NCBI GenBank assembly: GCA_017618935.1
Contig: JAFZTG010000131.1
Span: forward strand, 1-9,478
Direction of reading: 5' to 3'
Source of the DNA: Bacteroidales bacterium
GTDB taxonomy: Bacteria; Bacteroidota; Bacteroidia; Bacteroidales; UBA1715
Length of the DNA stretch: 9,478 bases
Shown: positions 1-5,992 of the stretch, one piece after another
Numbering within the stretch: the stretch's first letter is position 1
Layout: every line of letters starts with the position of its first letter
Notes under the pieces: generated by a model
What the model was told of the DNA's origin: nothing
Database searches by the model: none
What the model saw: the letters and a program-made list of their open reading frames with translations, nothing else
Position numbers and translations under genes: made by a program

Positions 1-2096
1 GCTTGTTCCGACACTGTTAATTCTGCCGATTCACCCGGACAAAGTAAATCATCACCATAGATGGTCAATGGTCTTGGGGAAGAACAGGTTGGACAATCCA
101 TAATAACCTCAACCGATGGTGAAATAGAATAGTTTTTACAATAGTTTGTCTGCGAGAAAACCGATGTTGTATTTAACGTATTTGCCGTAGCCGCCACAAC
201 ACGGAAAAATACCGACTGACCAGTACGCAGACCGTCAAAAATCTGTGATTCTTTTGGATTTGGGATTGTATAAGTACTTGAATTAGACTTTGTTATATCA
301 ACCCAACTTGTTTCTACATCTGGTGTTTTTGAATATTGGAACAAATACTGCAAAGTCGAGCCATAGTACGAAGTTAATAGATTACTTGCCACGGAACCAA
401 GTACCAATGGGTCTGAACAAACATACGTAACACGCTCCAAATCATCTACATTTGAGAACAAGTCCAAAGCAGGTGAAGAACATGCCATGATTTTTATGTC
501 GTCAATACACAAGTCACAGCCCTTGTCCCAGAAATTGTAACCACTTCCGTCAGAACCACTATAAATCTCGAATACAATATCAGATTCTGTCAAAATCAAA
601 TCGTCAATAACCACTCGCTGCCAACCTGCACCTTTCCCAGGAGAGAAATTTTCCACTTTGCCCAAGACAGCCCCGCTCCTATTTTTTATATACAACGAAA
701 TAATTGGAGATGTACCATCTGACATATTTCCTACATAACATTCAAATGTTAGTTTCTTTCCTGTACATAATCCCGAAATTTGATGTTCAAACACATTACC
801 TTCAAAATTATGTTTTACGTTCATAAATAGACACGCACTATTTTCCACGCCGTCAATCATACTTGAATGGTCTTGGGTAATTGCACCATTACCCGTCATC
901 CACGTTGCCCAATAATCCGTTTTATAACCTTGACTTGTTGGGACCACAACTGCATACGAGCCATCGTTCACCTGTCCTGTAGGGTCATAACTACCTGCAC
1001 CAGCAGGCATTGAGAAAGGACAATCATTTCTATGCTGAATCCAGTTCGATGGAGTAGTACTTACTGTTCCATCTGTTGAAACATATTCGTGTTCGCCGGT
1101 AAAGTGACCGAAATCCTCAAAATACACCGTCTCACGCGAAGAATACACCGTATGACCATCAACAACGGTTTCACAACAAGTTACCGTTGTAACTTCCAAA
1201 GCTGGTGTTGTTACCCCATTAACCGTAGCTCGATAATACATTTTCGGCGCTGTCACCTCGTCATACAAACTCGGCTTCAATGCTTCTATAGACCAATTTG
1301 TTCCATTCGTAGATTTTTCCCATTTTATTATCGCACTCTCCCCATAATCCTTATCAAGACTGAGCAAAGTTTGCTCTCCACGACACATTTCCTTGCCCTG
1401 ACCAGAAACAACAAAAGGATTGATTGTACCCGTAATCTGAAGATCCGAGATACCAAAAATTGAATTAGAATCGAAATTATATCCTAAATGCAATTCAAAA
1501 TTAACGGTTGATTGCGCCGCCCCGAGGGTTCCACTAAATGTAAGTGTTTTTTCCACACCAACATCCGTTGGATTGAGAGTTCCAGAATTCGTTGCCCCGT
1601 TCATGTTTCCATAATCATCGGGGACGCCTAACAAGAATCCGATTGACTGATCCCACGAATTTGAACATGTAGTATAAAGCAAATACACCTTCATCGTAAC
1701 AGAATACGACGTTCCAGGTTTCAAACCACTCACAGAAAAAGAAAGCAAATTAGCATTTGCGCTTTTGCCTTTAATCGTGGAAACGTACATATCATCATCT
1801 ATATCGGGAAACATTTCTCCATCACCATCCAATTGATATGGATTGGGAACTATTGTCCATCCTGCTTCTCCATTTTTTATATCCGAACCATCTGTCACAT
1901 AGTTAAATACAGAAGTTAATGCCGTCGCACTTTCCGCCCCATATTTGTTTATGGTCGAGAAATCCCATTGTCTCCACTCGTCGGCAGTCATATATTTTGC
2001 CTTTTGACTAAAATCCGTTCCTGCAACCACACTCTGTCCGAATGCCGTCGCCACCGAGGCGATTACCAAGCCTGCTATTACAATTAAGCGTTTCAT
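1..2096 (-). CDS. Large secreted Ig-like/jelly-roll multi-domain protein, C-terminus off the left edge
   Basis: I read 698 uninterrupted codons from the ATG at 2094-2096 down to position 3; no stop is reached, so the 3' end lies outside the window. Residues 1-20 form a Sec signal peptide (basic MKR, hydrophobic core, cleavage near AFG/QS). Residues about 21-225 look like a beta-sandwich ending in FGISDLQITG, with an acidic possible Ca2+ loop at D90-D102. Residues about 226-320 look Ig-like, with a CRGE motif at C238 and a WEKSTNGTNW strand. FEDFG (326-330) opens a second jelly-roll/carbohydrate-binding-like domain that closes at CIDDIKIMAC (to 539). Another Ig-like unit follows (C560), and a further one begins at C686 (LCPGE). 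This layout is typical of large T9SS-exported surface proteins of Bacteroidota, so a sorting domain beyond the edge is likely but unseen. Ligand and role are unknown; adhesion or glycan binding is an inference. It is divergent from the phosphatase gene. Confidence 0.85.
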   Translation of the reverse strand, partial: MKRLIVIAGLVIASVATAFGQSVVAGTDFSQKAKYMTADEWRQWDFSTINKYGAESATALTSVFNYVTDGSDIKNGEAGWTIVPNPYQLDGDGEMFPDIDDDMYVSTIKGKSANANLLSFSVSGLKPGTSYSVTMKVYLLYTTCSNSWDQSIGFLLGVPDDYGNMNGATNSGTLNPTDVGVEKTLTFSGTLGAAQSTVNFELHLGYNFDSNSIFGISDLQITGTINPFVVSGQGKEMCRGEQTLLSLDKDYGESAIIKWEKSTNGTNWSIEALKPSLYDEVTAPKMYYRATVNGVTTPALEVTTVTCCETVVDGHTVYSSRETVYFEDFGHFTGEHEYVSTDGTVSTTPSNWIQHRNDCPFSMPAGAGSYDPTGQVNDGSYAVVVPTSQGYKTDYWATWMTGNGAITQDHSSMIDGVENSACLFMNVKHNFEGNVFEHQISGLCTGKKLTFECYVGNMSDGTSPIISLYIKNRSGAVLGKVENFSPGKGAGWQRVVIDDLILTESDIVFEIYSGSDGSGYNFWDKGCDLCIDDIKIMACSSPALDLFSNVDDLERVTYVCSDPLVLGSVASNLLTSYYGSTLQYLFQYSKTPDVETSWVDITKSNSSTYTIPNPKESQIFDGLRTGQSVFFRVVAATANTLNTTSVFSQTNYCKNYSISPSVEVIMDCPTCSSPRPLTIYGDDLLCPGESAELTVSEQ

Positions 2097-2110
2097 AGCT
2101 TTACAATTTT

Positions 2111-2118
2111 CAAAATTA
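2111..2118 (-). promoter_or_regulatory. Bacteroidota-type -7 box for the minus-strand secreted protein
   Basis: On the minus strand this reads TAATTTTG, an exact TAnnTTTG match, the -7 element of the primary sigma factor in Bacteroidota. It ends 14 bases before the ATG at 2096, so the implied leader is only about 8-10 bases. I see no convincing -33 TTTG/TTG element at the usual distance, and the AT-rich context makes a chance match possible. Confidence 0.45.
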
Positions 2119-2144
2119 CACTTCTATGTCTTATACTCTATATA

Positions 2145-2158
2145 GACTCGAAAGAGTC
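2145..2158. repeat. Short hairpin GACTC-GAAA-GAGTC
   Basis: A perfect 5-bp inverted repeat encloses GAAA, which is a GNRA tetraloop in a plus-strand transcript. It lies between the two outward-facing promoter boxes. The implied start sites leave it outside both main transcripts, so it would act as DNA, if at all. It is short and could be chance. Confidence 0.3.
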
Positions 2159-2170
2159 ACAAAAAGTTTC

Positions 2171-2191
2171 AAAGTGTAAAAATAACACTTT
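2171..2191. repeat. Inverted repeat AAAGTGT / ACACTTT in the divergent intergenic region
   Basis: Two perfect 7-base arms (2171-2177 and 2185-2191) flank a 7-base A/T spacer. A weaker outer pair, TTTC (2167-2170) and GAAA (2197-2200), extends the symmetry with a bulge. It sits upstream of both divergent promoters, where an operator for a dimeric regulator could lie. There is no T-run suited to an intrinsic terminator. The regulator is unknown, and low complexity lowers confidence. Confidence 0.35.
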
Positions 2192-2313
2192 TATTTGAAA
2201 AGTCAACTATTATTGCCAATAAATCTGCATGAAACATAGGGTTTTACATCTTTTTTGTGGGAAAAAGCAATCCATTTCAGGAAAAATTTTTTACGCAAAA
2301 AACAATAATTTCT

Positions 2314-2321
2314 TACCTTTG
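2314..2321 (+). promoter_or_regulatory. Bacteroidota-type -7 box (TACCTTTG) for the phosphatase/DUF5686 unit
   Basis: TACCTTTG followed by CA is an exact TAnnTTTG match. It ends 16 bases before the ATG at 2338, giving an expected leader of about 10 bases. The TTT near 2288-2292 is only a weak -33 candidate. The box also helps choose the start codon, because it lies inside the longer reading frame that opens at the GTG at 2257 and would fall within that coding region. Confidence 0.6.
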
Positions 2322-2337
2322 CACAAATGGTAAAAAA

Positions 2338-5300
2338 ATGAAACGAATTTTTCTTTCTCTCGTGTGCTGTATTGCACTTTCGGTTTGTTTCGCACAACCC
2401 AAAAACATAATTCTCGTAATGGCTGACGGTGTAGGATATAACCATGCCAACATTATGTACAACAATAAAAGTTGCGTGCTTCCCAATTTTGACGTCCAGC
2501 TTGCGGTTTGCAATTATCCCACATATTGGGAAACGCTTGATAAAAAATATTTGGCAGAAATAGGTGCTGAAAATTACGTTAACTCCCATTATCGTCACGT
2601 GGATAATTATCGTGGCGACTACCATGTACGAAGAGTTTGGCAAGAATTTGACTATGCCGACAATCTTCCTATCGACGCAATTACCGCTGGCTCGGCACTT
2701 GCCACAGGCGTAAAACCCGCCTTCGACGCTGTTAGCTACGATATGGACGACAAAAATTTGGAAACTATTATTGAACGGGCTATTGCAAAAGGCAAAGCAA
2801 CTGGACTTGCCACTGATACAACGATTATTTCCAACAATGCAGTTTTGCCGTTCGTTGCTCATGCCGAAGTGGCAAATGAAGAAGCCAAATACAAAAAATT
2901 GGTACAGCAGGCACTCTCTTCATTATTTTCTTCTAAATTGAATTTGCTCATTTCATCAGACAAAGTCGAAGCCAATGAAACTGATAAATACATTAGCGTG
3001 ACTTCGGTAGATGATTTTCCAACCGCAATAAATAAAAGCATTTATTTTGGAAAGGAATCGCTTTCAACAGCGGAATATGCCACTGCAAGTACAAAAAGTT
3101 TGGACGCACTGGCTACCAACGAAAACGGATTTGTGTTCGTGGCAGAATACACCAAAGTTGCTCGTGCTGCTGAGAAACAAGATGTCGGCGCTACAATTAC
3201 TGCAATGAATGATTTTAACACCTACGTTTCTTCAATTTATAATTGGATAGAACAAAACAACAAGTGGGACGAAACGCTTTTGATAGTTGTAGGTTCATAC
3301 GAACAAGGGTATGCCACAAGCAAATCATTTGACAAGGACGCTCCTGTAAAAAACTATTTGTCAACGTCAAGTGCTGATTTCAAATACAATAGCGAATACG
3401 CCACAAACTTATTAACTCCCCTCTTCGCAAAAGGAGAAGGAAGTGAAGTTTTTGCAAATTATGCCGACGAAACTGATTATGTATTTGGAAGTTACATAAG
3501 CAACACTGAAATTACACAAGCGCTTTTCCGCTTTATGCCAAATGAAATTAAAAAACCGAAAAACATCATTTTCATGGTGAGCGACGGTTGTGGCATTTCT
3601 CCTATAAAAGCAGCAGAATACTACACAGGAAAAAAGGCTTCGTTTGAAAGTTTCCCTGTTCAACTTTGGAACTGTACCCATGCATCGGCAACATCGGGTA
3701 ACACAGGTTCACTTTCGGAATGGAACAATACGTATGAATCGCGACTTGCGTGGACAGGGAAAGATTATCTCTGGAAACGAAAAAATGCTACGTGCTCCGG
3801 TGCTTCGGGCACGGCTATGGCAACTGGTCAAAAAACCTACTACTATTGTTTGGGCGTTGACCTTGAACGAAACGCACTCAAATCTATCGGTCGTTACGCA
3901 AAAGAACTCGGAAAGGCTTCGGGCGTCGCTACCAATAGTCCTTACTACGATGCTACTCCGGGAGCATTCTTCACCAACAATGAATCACGAACAAACTATG
4001 GAGAACTTTCTCGTCAAGCAGTGATAGAATCCAATGCCGACGTAATTATCGGTTGCGCTCATCCAGAATTTGACCAAGATGCCCAGCCAGTGGAAAATCC
4101 TGATTATACAAACGTTGGAGGCAAAGAAATTCTTGACGGACTACGTGAAGGAGCAACTGAATACGGCGTTGCTTCAAATTCGGGATGGACAACTGTCCGC
4201 GACATTGACGGCGATGACGAACCAGACCCATGGACATTCGTTGAAGACAGTGCCTCGCTTGTACAATATCTCAAGGGGGAAACACCCAAACGCTTGTTCG
4301 GTATTATGCCTGTTGATGGTTCCATGCAGTTCTATCGCACAGGAACAAACGTTCACGAAGTGCATTATGACGACTGGAACAAAGAAATGCCCACCATGTG
4401 GCAAATTGGAATGACAGCAATCAATTGCCTTTCGAAAAACGAAAACGGTTTCTTTGTTATGATAGAAAACGATATGGTTGACCTCGGCGGACACAAAAAT
4501 CGTGTAGGACGACAAATCGAAGAAGAAATTGAATTTATAAAAACTGTTGATTCTGTCATTTACTGGATTGAACACAACAGCAGTTGGGACGAAACGCTTC
4601 TCATCATCACTGCTGACCACGAAACCGGCTTCATTGCCGATCCTACATTCGGCGAAGACTCCATATTGCTAAATCACTGGGAAATTATTGACAACGGCGT
4701 TGGCAATATTCCCGGACTCAAATATTACGCTACGGAACATTCAAACCAATTAGTTCCTCTGTATGCCAAAGGAGCCGGATGCGAATTGCTCAATAGTTAC
4801 GCCGACGAATGGGATTTTGTTCGTGGAAAGTACCTCAACAATTCGGAAATTGGTCAGGCAATGTTTGAATTATGGAACGGTACACCAAGAAGTATTGTAA
4901 ACTACTGCCCGACACTCAATTATTTCGATACAATTAAAGTTGTTGCTGGAAAAGAATTTTCGTTCTCTCTGCCAAAAGATTTCGTTCTTGACAAAGAAAA
5001 TGACGTTGTAATAAACAAAATTGCAAAGCCAACGTGGGTGAAAGTTGACAAAGAGAACCTCACGTTTACGGGAACAGCTCCCGCAATGCTTGGAGTTCAA
5101 AATATCAGTTTCAAAGTTTCCGATGGTGGTTCAACAGGTGCGGGAGTAAAAGACTACACTTTCATAGTTCGTATAGAAGTGTGCCGTGAAACGGAACCTG
5201 AAGCGATTGAAACCGCTGACAACAACGTGGTGGTATATCCTACCATAGCATTGTCGAATATCACCGTAAAAGCCAATGGAGACAACGGACAAGCTGTGTT

Positions 5301-5448
5301 GCGTAATATGCAAGGACAAATCGTGAAAAAAATTAACCTAACTGGCAACGAAACTGAGATTTCGGTATCAAATTTGCATAGCGGAGAATATATGCTTCAA
5401 ATAATTGAGAACGGAAATGTTACGACAAAGAAAATTATCATTCATTAG
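2338..5448 (+). CDS. Secreted tandem alkaline phosphatase (inactive + active domain) with T9SS sorting domain
   Basis: 1036 residues. The ATG at 2338 starts a clean signal peptide (MKRIFLSLVCC..., cleavage near CFA/Q20) just after a promoter box. Domain 1 (about 22-405) and domain 2 (about 408-848) are both alkaline-phosphatase folds, sharing KNII..(A/S)DG, (A/M)ATG, WDETLLI and YADE motifs. Aligned by motif to E. coli PhoA, domain 2 has every key residue: D416, nucleophile S487, T540, R551, E710, D715, H719, D760, H761 and H801, so it should be a Zn/Mg phosphomonoesterase. Domain 1 keeps D30 and E270 but has A114 for the serine, A275 and E279 for Zn ligands, and S320-Y321 for Asp-His. Residues about 850-955 resemble a He_PIG/Ig-like domain. 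Residues about 963-1036 are a Por_Secre_tail-like sorting domain (VVVYPT, LHSGEYMLQI, KKIIIH) implying T9SS export to the surface or medium. The natural substrate is unknown; phosphate scavenging is an inference. Confidence 0.93.
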   Translation: MKRIFLSLVCCIALSVCFAQPKNIILVMADGVGYNHANIMYNNKSCVLPNFDVQLAVCNYPTYWETLDKKYLAEIGAENYVNSHYRHVDNYRGDYHVRRVWQEFDYADNLPIDAITAGSALATGVKPAFDAVSYDMDDKNLETIIERAIAKGKATGLATDTTIISNNAVLPFVAHAEVANEEAKYKKLVQQALSSLFSSKLNLLISSDKVEANETDKYISVTSVDDFPTAINKSIYFGKESLSTAEYATASTKSLDALATNENGFVFVAEYTKVARAAEKQDVGATITAMNDFNTYVSSIYNWIEQNNKWDETLLIVVGSYEQGYATSKSFDKDAPVKNYLSTSSADFKYNSEYATNLLTPLFAKGEGSEVFANYADETDYVFGSYISNTEITQALFRFMPNEIKKPKNIIFMVSDGCGISPIKAAEYYTGKKASFESFPVQLWNCTHASATSGNTGSLSEWNNTYESRLAWTGKDYLWKRKNATCSGASGTAMATGQKTYYYCLGVDLERNALKSIGRYAKELGKASGVATNSPYYDATPGAFFTNNESRTNYGELSRQAVIESNADVIIGCAHPEFDQDAQPVENPDYTNVGGKEILDGLREGATEYGVASNSGWTTVRDIDGDDEPDPWTFVEDSASLVQYLKGETPKRLFGIMPVDGSMQFYRTGTNVHEVHYDDWNKEMPTMWQIGMTAINCLSKNENGFFVMIENDMVDLGGHKNRVGRQIEEEIEFIKTVDSVIYWIEHNSSWDETLLIITADHETGFIADPTFGEDSILLNHWEIIDNGVGNIPGLKYYATEHSNQLVPLYAKGAGCELLNSYADEWDFVRGKYLNNSEIGQAMFELWNGTPRSIVNYCPTLNYFDTIKVVAGKEFSFSLPKDFVLDKENDVVINKIAKPTWVKVDKENLTFTGTAPAMLGVQNISFKVSDGGSTGAGVKDYTFIVRIEVCRETEPEAIETADNNVVVYPTIALSNITVKANGDNGQAVLRNMQGQIVKKINLTGNETEISVSNLHSGEYMLQIIENGNVTTKKIIIH
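4201..4227 (+). other. EF-hand-like Ca2+-binding loop within the active phosphatase domain
   Basis: Residues 622-630 read DIDGDDEPD, matching the DxDGDxxxD calcium loop (D622, D624, D626, D630). It lies in a stretch of domain 2 that is roughly 70 residues longer than the matching part of domain 1 and has no counterpart there. Ca2+ binding and a stabilising role are inferred from the motif only. Confidence 0.5.
5227..5445 (+). other. T9SS type A sorting domain (Por_Secre_tail-like) of the phosphatase
   Basis: About 73 C-terminal residues (964-1036) show the family pattern: an opening VVVYPT, a G-rich strand with QGQIVKK, the NLHSGEYMLQI core and a closing basic KKIIIH. Known T9SS cargo carries such a domain, which is recognised at the outer membrane and usually removed by the PorU sortase. 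The last 29 bases also encode the start of the next gene in another frame, so the sorting signal is under double coding constraint. Confidence 0.85.
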
Positions 5449-5980
5449 TTGTATTCTGTTTTATTTGCTTTATTCTTTCTCCGTCAATGCGCAGACATTT
5501 TCGGGATTTGTCCGTGATATTGACTCAAAAGAACCGATTTCATTCGCAAACGTGTGGGTAAAAGGCACCACCAATGCCGTACTCACACAGATGGACGGCT
5601 CGTTTACACTCAGTCCCGTAAAACCAACCGATACGGTACAAATCAGTGTCTTGGGATACAAAGATTTTGAGATTCTTGGCTCTGCCATTTCCCGCCAACC
5701 GATGGAAATAGAGCTACTCCCCGCTTCAATTCAAATAGATGCCGTCACCGTCCTACCCGGTAAAAATCCTGCCATCCCCATTGTGAAAAAAGCCATAAGA
5801 AACCGCCACAACAATCGTCCCGACGGCGTAAAGGATATCGAACTTATTGAATACAACAAACTGAATTTCAGTTTGAGCGGCATCGACAGCACCGTGTTCA
5901 ACGTGGGTTTCGTTAGAAAACATCCCGATATTCTCATAAAAACCAACGACTACGACGACACATACAACGTGCCACTCTAG
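5417..5980 (+). CDS. N-terminal fragment of a CarboxypepD_reg/DUF5686 protein, cut by an in-frame TAG
   Basis: 187 residues from the ATG at 5417. This start gives a signal peptide (MLRQRK, hydrophobic core to about 21, cleavage near VNA/Q26); an in-frame TTG at 5405 would only add four polar residues. Residues about 27-110 match the carboxypeptidase-regulatory-like beta-sandwich (SGFVRD, EPISFANVWVKGT, DGSFTL, VLGYKD), the plug-like N-domain seen in many Bacteroidota outer-membrane proteins. LPGKNPAIPIVKKAI (about 116-130) is the usual opening of the DUF5686 region. The start overlaps the last 32 bases of the phosphatase gene in a different frame, which suggests translational coupling in one mRNA. 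On its own the product would be exported but would lack the membrane barrel. Confidence 0.8.
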   Translation: MLRQRKLSFISCILFYLLYSFSVNAQTFSGFVRDIDSKEPISFANVWVKGTTNAVLTQMDGSFTLSPVKPTDTVQISVLGYKDFEILGSAISRQPMEIELLPASIQIDAVTVLPGKNPAIPIVKKAIRNRHNNRPDGVKDIELIEYNKLNFSLSGIDSTVFNVGFVRKHPDILIKTNDYDDTYNVPL

Positions 5981-5992
5981 TTCTCGGAATAT

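Noticed and set aside
1089..1463. Plus-strand open frame opposite the secreted Ig/jelly-roll gene
   Set aside because: It is fully antisense to a 698-codon frame with clear domains and has a low-complexity, Arg/Ile/Thr-rich composition with no recognisable motif.
2257..2337. N-terminal extension of the phosphatase from an in-frame GTG at 2257
   Set aside because: It would bury the signal peptide 27 residues inside the protein and place the TACCTTTG promoter box within the coding region; the ATG at 2338 gives a classical signal peptide.
2113..2513. Possible small RNA or peptide gene in the divergent intergenic region
   Set aside because: No open frame with a plausible start, no terminator and no RNA structure beyond short hairpins; the part past 2338 is phosphatase coding sequence.
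4174..4620. Minus-strand open frame of about 148 codons inside the phosphatase gene
   Set aside because: It lies opposite the conserved catalytic region, has no promoter or family features, and is explained as a shadow frame.
5405..5416. Earlier TTG start for the DUF5686 gene at 5405
   Set aside because: It only adds four polar residues before a good ATG-led signal peptide, so the ATG at 5417 is preferred.
5446..5980. Genome-wide reassignment of TAG as a sense codon to explain the split gene
   Set aside because: TAG ends the phosphatase directly after a canonical sorting-domain tail and also ends topB after its zinc ribbon; reading through 5446-5448 gives only a short unrelated tail before TGA.
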